A DNA stretch of 64,000 nt from Spiroplasma_E ixodetis_B (lineage in GTDB: Bacteria > Bacillota_I > Bacilli_A > Mycoplasmatales > VBWQ01), in NCBI RefSeq assembly GCF_040369795.1, contig NZ_AP028955.1, positions 620,001-684,000 of the forward strand, given 5' to 3'. Below the pieces are notes generated by a model. It saw only the letters and a program-made list of their open reading frames with translations, had not been told where the DNA came from and did no database searches. Made by a program: the position numbers and the translations under genes. This document shows, piece after piece, positions 54,139 through 64,000 of the stretch (positions are counted from its first letter, which is position 1; the number at the start of each line of letters is the position of its first letter).

Positions 54139-55115
54139 ATCATACATATTCTATTTATCTTTTTTTTGTATTGATTTAACTCTTGTGCATTAATAATTTC
54201 ATAGCCATAATAACTTATAATATTACGTTTACGAAATTTAAAAATAACAATATTAATCATATGAATAAAGAAAATAACACCTAAAATAATTGTTAATGTT
54301 ATTGCATCTTTAATAATATCAGGAACATTAACTGTTCATTTTTGAATAATAAAAGTTAATTTCTGACCACTAATCAAAAACATAATGCCAATAATAATAC
54401 CAAGAACAATATAACTAATAATACTTATTCAATTAATAATTATCAAGTTAGCATGAATTTTACGATAATTTCTAATTATAAAATTAGGAGGTAATAGCAA
54501 TCCTTTTAGTGTTCTTTCAATATATAAATCCACTTCTCTTCTTAATGTCACAAATTCAATAATATTAATCAAAATAATAGTAAGAGCAATAATCGCTAAT
54601 GGAATAGTAATTACAGGATGAGGAATAATTTTTATGTTAATCATACCAAAATATAAACCAATAAAAGTTGAAGCAATAATTAATGTCATAACACCAATAA
54701 ATAATAAAATCAATTGTTTTAGCTTCTCTGATTTAATTTCTCTGCTAATTGGTTTTGGAATTTTAAAACTATTTTTATAACTAACTATTTCCATAGTATT
54801 AAATGTTTGTGGTTGATCATAATACATATCTTTTTCTTTAGTGAATTTTTCATTGATCGGCACTGTCTTTTTTTCTTGTAAAGGTATTATATAAGAACTA
54901 GTAACTTGTATATTTTTACCATCATATTTTTTTTCATTATAATCGTTTTCATTAAAATCAGAATTATTAATATTTTCTTTATTTTTATTAATTGGTGGTA
55001 CAACATTGCTAAAATAAGTGTTATTATTAGTTGATTTTTGATAATCTTCTTTATCTGATAACCTATTTTTTTGTGAAAAAAATTTATCAAATAATTTAAA
55101 TTTTATTTTAGACAT
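54069..55115 (-). CDS. Five-helix membrane protein, copy 2, with IS5-derived C-terminus
   Basis: It is identical in layout to the gene at 49734-50792 from ATG 55113-55115 through NRICMII, then diverges. IS5 sequence supplies NTKKFINIIIDNWLNLFTEY and a TAG at 54069-54071. The fifth helix and KRRKKK tail are lost, leaving 348 residues. The frame is otherwise open. It is probably still expressed from the same leader as copy 1, but may misfold. Confidence 0.7.
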
Positions 55116-55138
55116 ATACATCACCTACATTTAATTAG

Positions 55139-55459
55139 TTAAAATATTTTTTTCTTTTTAGAAATATGTTTACTTGAATAAAATTTTCTTTGTAATTTAG
55201 CAATTTCATGTTCAATTTCCAAAATTTTATCTTCAAATTGATAATCTTTTTCTTCTAAACTTAAGTATCCTTTAATAGAAATCCTTTTGCGTAAATACAT
55301 TATTAATAAAATTGATAATAATAACAGAAAAATCAAAAGCGCTAATCAACCCATTGAATATAAAAAAGTAGTAATTGGAATCTCAAAACCTAAAAACTTA
55401 ATGGTATTAGTACTACTATCATCACTTACTACCGCTAACACTAATTTCACCTCATACAT
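55139..55459 (-). CDS. Small membrane protein with coiled-coil tail, copy 2
   Basis: This is the duplicate of 50812-51135. One extra T/A in a homopolymer near 55145 changes the end from KKKKYFN to KKKKIF, giving 106 residues and a stop 4 bases earlier relative to copy 1. Everything before is the same, including MGWLALLIFLLLLSILLIMY. Function unknown, as for copy 1. Confidence 0.65.
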
Positions 55460-55564
55460 TAGTATATAAATATTATAACAAAAACACCAAATCTAATTAA
55501 TATTATCTATTTAATAGCTTATTTTCTGTTATAATAATTGTTTTAATAATAAAAAAGAATATTA

Positions 55565-56746
55565 TTAATATTCTTTTTCATATGTTCATCCTTCGCTACG
55601 TAAATATTTTGCTGCAACAAATTGTGCAAATATTGCTAGAAACAGACCAAAGAAAGTAATCGATAATAAAATTGTATAATCAAGGATTGGACGATTAATT
55701 AAAAATAAATCTTCTGGTGGGCGCTGTAACTCTAAAATAAATCTAATTAAATTTCATCCAAAAAAGTAAAGTCCCATTTGAACACCTGCATGCATCATTC
55801 GATAATGATGATGATTATTTATTTCATAAAGTTTTTTGCTTTTATTTATATAATCATTAATTTTCTTACCAGAAGGTTTTACTTCTGCTAATGCTTTATT
55901 TACTACATTTTTTGGTACTTGATTATAATAGTAAACTTCATTTCACATTTTAGTTCAAGTCAAATGCTTCGGGTCACGATTTACTTTATTTCAATATTTT
56001 GGATTAAAAGTTATTTTTCCTCAGTATTTAAAATTATCTTTAAAATCAAATTGAAACTTATCTGGTTCCACTTTTCATGGCTTTTTACCAAATCATTTAC
56101 CAAGATTTGGAACAATAAATGTAATCGCTAATCATAAACCTAAATTAGCAATCGATTCATAAAGAAATATTGGTGCACGATAAACAATTTCACCATTAAT
56201 CGTTTCGGGATTACCACTTGGTCCACCAATTAATTTAAAACAATTATCATGAATAAAAGCAGGTAATCATGATAATGAATCATAACTTACAACGTTACCA
56301 AGTAATTCATGATTAAAGAAATTACCTCAACGTCCTAATATCTGTCCTAATAAAATATTAGGAATAATTAAATCGCCATATATTCATAATGATATTTTAT
56401 ACTTACGACCAACGAAGTAAAAAATAATTGCACCAGCAATAATGCCAAATAAAACACCACCATGAATAGACATCCCTGGTTTTCAAAATGCAAATTTTTC
56501 AAAAAAACTAATTGACTTATCAGGAACATCCTTGCCGAGAAAACTAGCACCAAATAATGAAGCAGGAATAATAAATATTATTGATCATGCTAAAGAATCA
56601 GTAGGAACACGATAACGTTTAAATTTTACTCAATAAGCAATAATTGAAGCAAAAATACCTGACATAATAGCAAATGCATAAACATGAAATCATCCACCAT
56701 AAGTATCAGTAATGCCGTGAGGTCCAACAAAATCTAAATTTAACAT
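55565..56746 (-). CDS. lgt: Prolipoprotein diacylglyceryl transferase, copy 2
   Basis: This is the second full-length lgt (393 residues), with the same catalytic motifs (SIHGGVLFG, GRWGNFFNHELLG). I see only a few changes from copy 1: near 55576 the end reads TYEKEY instead of TYKKEY, near 56249 an Arg becomes His before DNCFKL, and one silent change lies near 56430. Both copies keep their ribosome site (AGGTG), so the cell may carry two active genes. Because the duplication is so recent, a tandem assembly error is the main alternative. Confidence 0.92.
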
Positions 56747-56990
56747 AACAAACACCTCACTTACAAGACGATCTTTTAATATAGAATACCATAATAGAAT
56801 ACCATAACTAACTAAGAATCACAATATAAATAAAGGCAAACAATACATATTAAATATATATTTTTGATAAAGTGTAATTGTAATTGACATTTTTTGAGAT
56901 TTTTTATTGTATATTATTTTTTGCAAATACAAAAAATAATGTATTTTTGCTAAATCTTAATTTATTTTTTTTTAAAAAAAAGGGGATAAA

Positions 56991-57326
56991 AATGAAATTT
57001 AAACAATTATTATTATTAATTACCAGTGTTACAAGTTTAGGGATGATATTATCAAATAATAAAATAATTAATAACAATCAAAATACTACTTTTTTAAATA
57101 AAAACAATGTTTCTAAAATTAGTTTTAACAAAATGACAGGCACTACTGGTGAAATTAATGGTTTAACTTTTAAGGGTGAGCAAACTTATTCTGTTAATAA
57201 TAAAGGTTTTTTTATAAAAGTGAAAATGGTCAATCTTTTGAAGAAATAAATTTACTTAATTATGATTATAAAATAAAATCACTAATTACAACACCTAATG
57301 GAACAATTTACGTTGGAACTTATAAT
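56991..57326 (+). pseudogene. Beta-propeller-like surface protein, 5' fragment, copy 2
   Basis: This is the duplicate of 52667-53001 with one Lys-to-Asn change (KISFNKMT). It has the same signal peptide, the same frame lesion in the T-run and the same IS5 cut, here at 57327. The 5' leader T-run is one base longer. Confidence 0.65.
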
Positions 57327-58395
57327 AGACATATTCCGTAAATAAATTTAATCAATTGTCAATAATAATATTTATAAATTTTTTAGTGTTAATAATTATA
57401 GAAGTTAATATTTTTAAAAAAATACTTTAAAAATAAATTTATATTTCAAACACAAAAATTGTTAATATTATTTTTATATTAACTTGATAAAAATTTAAAT
57501 TTTTAAAAAAATATTAAAAATATTTTTTTATTTTAATGGTTTTGTTTTATTAAAAATTTCACAAAGTAAGTTAAATCTTAAGTACATAAGTATAAATATA
57601 CTTTTTCTACATTTATTTATTAAAATTTTGAATCTTTTTAATCAAACAAAAACATGTTCAACTTTAATTCTAATTTTTGAAATAATTTTATTGTAGATTT
57701 TTTCTTGTTTAGTCAATTTTTTATTTTTAGTTTTTTTAATTGGTAATATAGTATTTTTATAAATATTTTGTATTCCTTGATATCCCAAATCGCCAATAAT
57801 TATTTTTTTTCTGAAAATTCAATATTTGAATTTTTTAATATTTGAAAATCATGTACTTTTCCATTATCAGCAAAAATATCAACAATTTTTTTATTAAAAA
57901 AGTCATATATAATTTTAAATTTTATAGAAAACATTCAACTTTTACCAGAAAAATATTCTAACTGTAGTTTTTTTTAGTTGGTCTTTCAATTTCAATTTCA
58001 GTTGAATCAATTAAATAAAATTGAAATTCATTTAAATCTTCTTGTTTATTTTTATCTCTTTGTTAATATAGAAAAGTTTTTTTATATGTATAATTTTGTT
58101 TTTTGAAATAGTTATAAACTGTTTCTTTAGTCATATCACCAAATTTTTCAATTACTTTTTGAACTGTAACATCTTTATTTTGCGCTAAATAATTTTTTAA
58201 TTCATCTAAATCCTTTATTTTGTGGCTATGTCCTTTTTGATAATTCAAAATTGGTTTTATATACCCAGTTTCTTTTTTTCTTTTTCTTCATAAGAATAAA
58301 GTCTTTCTAGTAATATTGAACACTTTACAAATTTCTTTAATTTTCATGTTTTTACTTTCATAGGCTTCTATTACTTTTCTTCGTAAGTCTTCACT
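57327..58395 (-). mobile_element. IS5/IS630 mosaic, unit 2
   Basis: This duplicates 53002-54070. The IS5 3' half runs to the AAATCTTCTTGTTT crossover at 58034-58047, then the IS630 transposase 5' part runs to codon 5 (58395). The IS630 stretch here is open for about 60 codons (NYQKGHSHKIKDLDELKNYL onward). Confidence 0.85.
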
Positions 58396-59547
58396 AGACA
58401 TATTCCGTAAATAAATTTAATCAATTGTTAATAATAATATTTATAAATTTTTTAGTGTTAATAATTATAGAAGTTAATATTTTTAAAAAAATACTTTAAA
58501 AATAAATTTATATTTCAAACACAAAAATTGTTAATATTATTTTTATATTAACTTGATAAAAATTTAAATTTTTAAAAAAATATTTTTAATATTTTTTTAT
58601 TTTAATGGTTTTGTTTTATTAAAAATTTCACAAAGTAAGTTAAATCTTAAGTACATAAGTCTAAATATACTTTTTCTACATTTATTTATTAAAATTTTGA
58701 ATCTTTTTAATCAAGCAAAAACATGTTCAACTTTAATTCTAATTTTTGAAATAATTTTATTGTAGATTTTTTCTTGTTTAGTTAATTTTTTATTTTTAGT
58801 TTTTTTAATTGGTAATATAGTATTTTTATAAATATTTTGTATTCCTTGATATCCCAAATCACCAATAATTATTGTTTTTTATGAAAATTCAAGATTTGAA
58901 TTTTTTAATATTTGAAAATCATGTACTTTTCCATTATCAGCAAAAATATCAACAATTTTTTTATTAAAAAAGTCATATATAATTTGAAATTTTATAGAAA
59001 ACATTCAAATTTTACCAGAAAAATATTCTAACTGTAGTTTTTTTTTAGTTGGTCTTTCAATTTCAATTTCAGTTGAATCAATTAAATAAAATTGAAATTC
59101 ATTTAAATCTTCTTGTTTTTTCTCAATTTTTGATTTATATTTTGTTTTTAAAAACTGATAATCTTTGTCATCACTAAGTTTATTTTCTACTCAAGTAATA
59201 TTTCGAAAACAACTTGATGCACTCATTTTATATTTAATACTCATTTGGAAAAAAGTATAATATTCTTTTCAGTATACTAAAGTCATCATCAATCTTTCTT
59301 CAACTGAAAGTTTATATTTTCTACCTTTAGTTTTTTTAAATTTTCTATTTCAATTAATTTTGTTAACATTTCATCAAAATGAAAACTTTTTATACCAAAA
59401 TATCTATAAAATTGTTCATTTTTTAATTTTTTTAAATTTTCAAAATTCATTTTTATCAACACCTTATTAATTTATTAATAAAGAAATTATAAAATAAATT
59501 TTAAATTATTAATTGACTTTTAAAAAATTTATTTACGGAATATGTCT
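58396..59547 (-). mobile_element. IS5-family element, copy 9 (full length), inside IS630
   Basis: It is 1,152 bases with perfect ends and ACT on both sides (58393-58395, 59548-59550), inside the IS630 sequence CTTCACTGTATGG. The slip tract after ERPTKK has nine A, which puts both transposase halves in one frame. A missing A near 59332 (KKTKGRK) and one T/A change near 58880 still damage the gene (start 59448-59450, stop 58597-58599). Confidence 0.9.
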
Positions 59548-59685
59548 ACTGTATGGTTTTGGCATAATTTAATCTTCCTAATCTATTTTAAATATTGCTG
59601 AATTGTACTTTTAAATTCAAAAACTGTTTAAATTACATATTATTATTTTACATTATTTATGAGTAAACATTACTTTAGTTAGCTA
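59548..59685 (-). mobile_element. IS630 5' end, continuation beyond IS5 copy 9
   Basis: This is the minus-strand IS630 leader and left terminal repeat with flanking TA at 59686-59687. Together with 58034-58395 it forms one IS630 5' half interrupted by IS5. Confidence 0.85.
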
Positions 59686-59811
59686 TATATAGTAATACAA
59701 AATTATAGTATATCAAAAATAATAATTAAATAAGATAAAAAAGTATAAATGTTTGTTTTTGTTTAATAAACACTAAAAATTTACTTTTTATTAAGTAATT
59801 ACACAAATTAT

Positions 59812-60517
59812 TTATAATGTAATTGATTTATTTAATTCATAATCATATTCTTTTAAAAGTTGTTTTGAATTGTTTATAATTTTTTTTATTTCTGGTGAAT
59901 ATTGTTCCATTTGTGCTTGTGATACTTCGAACCTGCCTATTCTTATTAGTTAAAGTTCAATTTTTTTACTAATTTTTTCTTCTTTTAATTCAGAAGAACA
60001 AGATCATAATTATAATGGTTCATCTGAAAATAGCTTGCTTTCTAATTCTTTGATTTCTTTTCAAATATTTTTAATTTTTTATTCAATTTCTTTAATGTTC
60101 ATTTTTTCTTTTTTACGTTCTTCATTTAAATTTATTATATATTCTGTAATTCCAAGTTGGTCATCATTAATTTCAAAAAATGTAATTAAAGATGTCAATA
60201 CCTTGATGCCAGTATTTTTGCTATTTTTTATTATTTGTGCAATATTTGGAAAATCTGTTTTAAATTGTGTTCGGTTTTTTGATTCTTGTTTATTTTCATT
60301 ATCTTGTAATTGTTTTTCTTCAAATGTTTCGAATTCTTGAGATTGTTGAAGATTTTCCTCATTAACTTTTGTATCATTATCTAAGATTATATTTTCAAAT
60401 ATTTTTAATAAATATTTACCTGGTATTTTTTTGTTAATATTTTTTATTGCTTCTTTTTTTTCTTTTTTCTCATTCATTTTGAAATAGTTTTTCTTTTTCT
60501 ATATAAGTTAAAGGCAT
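59812..60517 (-). pseudogene. Charged hypothetical protein, several TAA codons
   Basis: The longest clean part is 60477-60079 (MNEKKEKKEAIKNINKKIPG, then a Glu/Gln/Lys-rich middle and KVLTSLITFFEINDDQLGIT). A better start, ATG 60515-60517 (MPLTYIEKEKLFQNEWEK), with GAAAGGA upstream, is one base out of frame through the A-run near 60465. After TAA at 60077 the same frame continues with two more TAA codons to 59812, through FEVSQAQMEQYSPEIKKIIN. The original size was about 235 residues, soluble and probably coiled coil. No family is recognised. Confidence 0.5.
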
Positions 60518-60554
60518 ATCTTTTAATCTTTTTTCCTTTCTTTAATTTTAATTT

Positions 60555-60591
60555 AATAAAAAACCTAATATAAATAAATTTCTATATTAGG
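60555..60591 (-). terminator. Hairpin with T-run on the minus strand
   Basis: CCTAATATA and TATATTAGG pair (60564-60572 with 60583-60591), and on the minus strand TTTTTTATT follows. It lies upstream of the decayed minus-strand gene, so it could attenuate it. The remaining bases from 60592 to 60862 are AT-rich with no gene visible. Confidence 0.5.
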
Positions 60592-60862
60592 AATCAACTT
60601 TTATTAAATTATAAATAAATATTAGCATAAAAAATAATTATATTTATAAATTTAATAATTAACACTAATAAATTTAAATTATAGATTTATTAATGTATAA
60701 GGTGTATTAAAATTAAGATTAGTGTAGTCAATTTTCTTATTTTTATTTAGAAGTAGTTATTTTATCAAACTAGGAATCCTTTACATTATTTATTGTAAAA
60801 ATTAAAAATTATTAAGTTACAAAATGATAAAATTAATATATAAAAAGTAAAGGAGGAAGTAA

Positions 60863-61966
60863 ATGGAAAAAATTGGTGCTGCAGTTTATTTACATTTAGC
60901 AAATTTAGAAGAAATTAAAAATTATACCGAATTATTAGCCAAGAACAGTATTAAAACTATTTTTACAACTGTAATTAGTTTTAAAAAAAACAGATTATGA
61001 AAATTTAAAAAAATTACTATTATTAACACAAATTGCTAAAAAGTATAATATGCATGTTTTTGCAGATATTAATATTGAATTTATTAATGAATTTAATCTG
61101 AATCTTAATAAACAACTTGATTTCATAAATTTTTTTAAAATGTATGGTTTATAGGGTATTCGTTGCAACGAAGGAATTGATATTAAACATCAAGCAAAAT
61201 TAATTCAAAATCGTTTAAATTTTAAAATATTTATTAATGGTTCATATGTTGTTAATGATATCAACTACTTAATATTATTTTATAAAGCTAATGTTAATAA
61301 CCTTATTAGTTGTTATAATTTTTATCCACAAAGATATACCGGTGCTGATATTGACTTTTTTGTTTAAATCAATCTGAAAGCGTTGTTAATAAAATTCCAT
61401 TTGCCAGCTTTGTTACATTATTAGGAAAAGATAAAATTGGACCTTGAAAATATAATGATAATTTACCAACATTAGAACTGCATCGTGATTGACCATTGGT
61501 AATACAAATTCGTCATTATATTGCTTTATGAATTGATATGATAATTATTGCTAACCAGTTTTTAACAGAATATGGTTTGAAAATGATAAATGAAATTGAT
61601 TATAAAAATTTATCGTTAAAAATTGAGTTAAATTCTAATATTACTGATAGCGAACAACAGATTCTTTTTGACAAAAATATTCATAAAGTTAGATCTGATT
61701 TAGCACGAGATATAATTAGTAGTGTTATTTCTCGAGTTATATATCAAGAATTAGATATTCCTGCTAACAATACTAATCAATGATTAGAAAAAGGTGATGT
61801 TTTTATTATTAATAATAAAGCACAAAATTATCGCGGTGAATTGCATATTATTACAAATAAAATTAAAAATGATGGTATTCGTAACGTTGTTGGTAAACTT
61901 TCTAAAGAAGATTTAAATTTTATTCCATTTTTATTATCAAACCGTTCATTTAGATTTATTTTATAA
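60863..61966 (+). pseudogene. MupG/DUF871-type 6-phospho-N-acetylmuramidase, decayed
   Basis: ATG 60863 follows AAAGGAGGAAGTAA. The start (MEKIGAAVYLHLANLEEIKN) and middle (YNFYPQRYTGADIDFF) match the TIM-barrel MupG/DUF871 family that cleaves phosphorylated sugar ethers. The C-terminal small domain includes NYRGELHIITNKIKNDG. Lesions are an A-run shift near 60985, a TAG near 61153 and a T-run shift near 61370. The last 200 codons are clean to TAA 61964-61966. With no cell wall of its own, the cell would use such an enzyme on imported or host-associated sugars. Confidence 0.75.
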
Positions 61967-62185
61967 ATAAATTTTTATTTTATTTATTAAAAACATAAAC
62001 ATTTAAAATATGATAAAATCATTAAGTATTATTAAATAATAGTTAGTAAGTGTGAAATTTTAAAAGATAATCTTACTTTTAATTTTTTTTAAAATAAAAA
62101 GTTTAATATTGTATAAAAATATTGATAATTTTTTAATTTACTAATATAATTGTTAAAGTAAAATAAAAAATAGGAGCTGACATGA

Positions 62186-62401
62186 ATGCATTCAGTGAAA
62201 AAATCACCATCATCAGACAACAAAGAAAACGAAGAACGAACAAGTAGTGAACAAGAGTTTCAACATCTTTTAAAAGGATTTAGTAAAAAGGCCCAAGAGA
62301 CTAAAAGAGCAGAAAAAAGACATAAACATTTTCTTTCTGCGCGTGATGAAAAACGCGAAAAACAAAGCGCTGCTGCTAAAAAGAAAAAACATCGTAAGTA
62401 A
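62186..62401 (+). CDS. Small basic hypothetical protein, 71 residues
   Basis: ATG 62186 follows AGGAG by 9 bases. An overlapping ATG at 62182 in another frame gives only a 21-codon peptide. The product starts MHSVKKSPSSDNKENEERTS, has QEFQHLLKGFSKKAQETKRA, and ends in a strongly basic tail (EKQSAAAKKKKHRK). It is probably helical and disordered, with nucleic-acid or ribosome binding suggested by charge only. A terminator follows at 62420-62453. Confidence 0.6.
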   Translation: MHSVKKSPSSDNKENEERTSSEQEFQHLLKGFSKKAQETKRAEKRHKHFLSARDEKREKQSAAAKKKKHRK

Positions 62402-62419
62402 TAAAAAGGAAAAAATGGT

Positions 62420-62453
62420 AATCACTGTTAATTATTATTGGCGGTGATTTTTT
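62420..62453 (+). terminator. Intrinsic terminator overlapping the next ribosome site
   Basis: AATCACTGTTAAT (62420-62432) pairs fully with ATTGGCGGTGATT (62437-62449) as RNA when three G-U pairs are allowed, and TTTTTT follows. GGCGGTGA in the right arm is the only ribosome site for the ATG at 62456. Confidence 0.7.
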
Positions 62454-62455
62454 AT

Positions 62456-62521
62456 ATGAAATATCCTTTTGTTCAACAAGAAACAGAAAATGATTGTGGT
62501 TCGGCATGTCTTGCTATGATA
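62456..62521 (+). pseudogene. C39-peptidase bacteriocin/peptide exporter, first 22 codons
   Basis: MKYPFVQQETENDCGSACLA followed by MI is the start of a C39 peptidase domain. Gln and the DCG catalytic Cys with the following SACLAMI are diagnostic of ABC exporters that trim double-glycine leaders. IS630 copy 8 begins at 62522 and the rest is not in the window. Confidence 0.75.
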
Positions 62522-63450
62522 TAGCTAACTAAAGTAATGTTTACTCATAAATAATGTAAAATAATAATATGTAATTTAAACAGTTTTTGAATTTAAAAGT
62601 ACAATTCAGCAATATTTAAAATAGATTAGGAAGATTAAATTATGCCAAAACCATACAGTGAAGACTTACGAAGAAAAGTAATAGAAGCCTATGAAAGTAA
62701 AAACATGAAAATTAAAGAAATTTGTAAAGTGTTCAATATTACTAGAAAGACTTTATTCTTATGAAGAAAAAGAAAAAAAGAAACTGGGCATATAAAACCA
62801 ATTTTGAATTATCAAAAAGGACATAGCCGCAAAATAAAGGATTTAGATGAATTAAAAAATTATTTAGTGCAAAATAAAGATGTTACAGTTCAAAAAGTAA
62901 TTGAAAAATTTGATGATATGACTAAAGAAACAGTTTATAACTATTTCAAAAAACTAAATTATACATATAAAAAAACTTTTCTATATTAACAAAGAGATAA
63001 AAATAAACAAGAAGATTTTTTAAAAGAAATAGCTAAAATAATAAATGAAGATTTAGTATATATTGATGAATCTGGAATTGATGATAATGAATTTTATAAA
63101 TATGGTTGATCTGATTAAAAGCCCTATGAGCATTCGAAGGACATTGCAACAGTAAAATTTTTGAATCATATGTAAAAAATATACTAATTCCAGTATTAAA
63201 GCGTGGACAAATTATAGTTTTAGATAATGCAACGTTTCATAAATCTAAATTAACACAACAATTAATTGAAAATGCTGGATGCAAACTATTATTTCTTCCA
63301 CCATATTCTCCTAATTTAAATCCAATTGAACATTTTTGATTTGCTATAAAAAATAATATAAGAAAAATATTACCAAATTATTGACCAAATATTAAAAAAG
63401 CGATTGATTTTGTTTTTCAAGATATGAGTAAACATTACTTTATTTAGCTA
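62522..63450 (+). mobile_element. IS630-family element, copy 8 (internally deleted)
   Basis: Both ends and flanking TA are present (the right end has one change, TTTATTTAGC). The transposase (ATG 62642, MPKPYSEDLRRKVIEAYESK) is clean to KKTFLY, where TAT-TAA replaces YE. A roughly 80-base internal loss after GWSD (about 63114) removes another part. It is inactive. Confidence 0.87.
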
Positions 63451-63538
63451 TAATTTAAACAGTTTTTGAATTTAAAAGTACAATTCAGCAATATTTAAAA
63501 TAGATTAGGAAGATTAAATTATGCCAAAACCATACAGT
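63451..63538 (+). mobile_element. IS630 5' fragment cut by IS5 at codon 5
   Basis: It has part of the IS630 leader and MPKPYS codons, then the IS5 end at 63539. It is the same junction as at 8103/8104 and 59547/59548, in the same relative orientation. Confidence 0.82.
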
Positions 63539-64000
63539 AGACATATTCCGTAAATAAATTTTTTAAAAGTCAATTAATAATTTAAAATTTATTTTATAAT
63601 TTCTTTATTAATAAAAAAATAAGGTGTTGATAAAAATTAATTTTGAAAATTTAAAAAAATTAAAAAATGAACAATTTTATAGATATTTTGTTATAAAACG
63701 TTTTCATTTTGATGAAATGTTAACAAAATTAATTGAAATAGAAAATTTAAAAAAAACTAAAGGTAGAAAATATAAACTTTCAGTTGAAGAAAGATTGATG
63801 ATGACTTTAGTATACTGAAAAGAATATTATACTTTTTTCCAAATGAGTATTAAATATAAAATGAGTGCATCAAGTTGTTTTCGAAATATTACTTGAGTAG
63901 AAAATAAACTTAGTGATGACAAAGATTATCAGTTTTTAAAAACAAAATATAAATCAAAAATTGAGAAAAAACAAGAAGATTTAAATGAATTTCAATTTTA
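63539..64000 (+). mobile_element. IS5-family element, copy 10 (runs off window)
   Basis: The left terminal repeat is at 63539. The transposase has lost the usual ATG (ATT at about 63639), but TTG/ATA codons just upstream keep the frame open (NFENLKKLKNEQFYRYF), and it stays open with TGA as Trp through SASSCFRNITWVENKLSDD to the window end. The remainder, including the slip tract, is outside. Confidence 0.85.

Larger units (their letters stand above)
54139..58462. repeat. Tandem duplication, unit 2
   Basis: This is a second copy of 49815-54138. In contrast to unit 1, its terminal IS5 continues to a full-length element (58396-59547). That shows the duplication boundary lay inside this IS5. 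Differences include an extra T near 55145 and a few substitutions in lgt. Confidence 0.9.

Noticed and set aside
55572..55763. Treating unit 2 as an independent paralogous locus
   Set aside because: The near identity, including intergenic bases and IS junctions, shows a direct tandem copy and not an old paralogue.
1..64000. tRNA, rRNA or other stable RNA genes
   Set aside because: I looked for GC-richer cloverleaf-like segments and conserved rRNA blocks on both strands and saw none.

Overview
The window is chromosomal DNA of a mollicute that reads UGA as tryptophan. Intact housekeeping genes (leuS, ktrB, smc, nusA, infB, lgt) only stay open if TGA is Trp. The sequence is extremely AT-rich. 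The spiralin-style lipoproteins, KtrAB, a MupG-type glycosidase relic, agmatine deiminase and an enlarged Lgt point to Spiroplasma, most likely a citri/poulsonii-like arthropod associate. Species cannot be fixed from the sequence alone.

Roughly 40 percent of the window is insertion sequence. Four families recur: IS256-type (ends starting GGTAATGTTTAGTAATCTGTG), IS630-type (TA target, ends TAGCTAACTAAAGTAATG), IS5-type (ends AGACATATTCCGTAAATAAA, 3-bp target duplications AAT, ACT or ATA) and IS3/IS150-type (ends TGGATGGGTTACAC and GTTGCCATTCCA). Traces of an IS1595-type transposase and a UPF0236/Mbov_0401-type transposase-like gene also occur. Almost every copy is nested, truncated, frameshifted or nonsense-mutated. 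One IS256 transposase (45946-47196) keeps an essentially complete reading frame.

Layout. 1-1690: IS256 fragments and a decayed octapeptide-repeat gene. 1704-5118: folD, then divergent ktrB and ktrA (potassium uptake). 5251-8581: small decayed genes, IS630 and IS5. 8872-12518: a small membrane protein gene, then leuS with a downstream nucleotidyltransferase. 12766-14930: a decayed amino-acid permease, a 69-codon gene and two perfect hairpins. 14931-23478: an IS island holding the remains of a cassette of tiny genes, two with zinc-binding Cys pairs. 23580-26537: smc. 26755-30879: IS256, IS630 and IS5. 30886-33622 (minus): frr-cdsA-rseP, followed by a broken membrane gene and two broken lipoprotein paralogues. 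36525-38127: IS3 and an IS5 stub. 38370-42072: nusA-ylxR-infB-rbfA. 42226-48531: truncated agmatine deiminase and more IS. 48544-59685: a broken DUF285 surface protein gene, then a 4.3-kb tandem duplication carrying two membrane genes, lgt and the start of a propeller-like surface gene. 59812-64000: decayed genes, a small basic protein, a C39-peptidase exporter cut at codon 22, and IS630/IS5.

The maintained functions are translation (leuS, frr, nusA, ylxR, infB, rbfA), chromosome condensation (smc), lipid and lipoprotein biogenesis (cdsA, rseP, lgt), folate one-carbon metabolism (folD) and K+ uptake (ktrAB). Surface proteins, sugar and amino-acid uptake, agmatine use and export are being lost. 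Many lesions are single in-frame TAA codons or one-base homopolymer indels. These fit either real decay or consensus errors in an AT-rich assembly, so several pseudogene calls depend on sequence accuracy.
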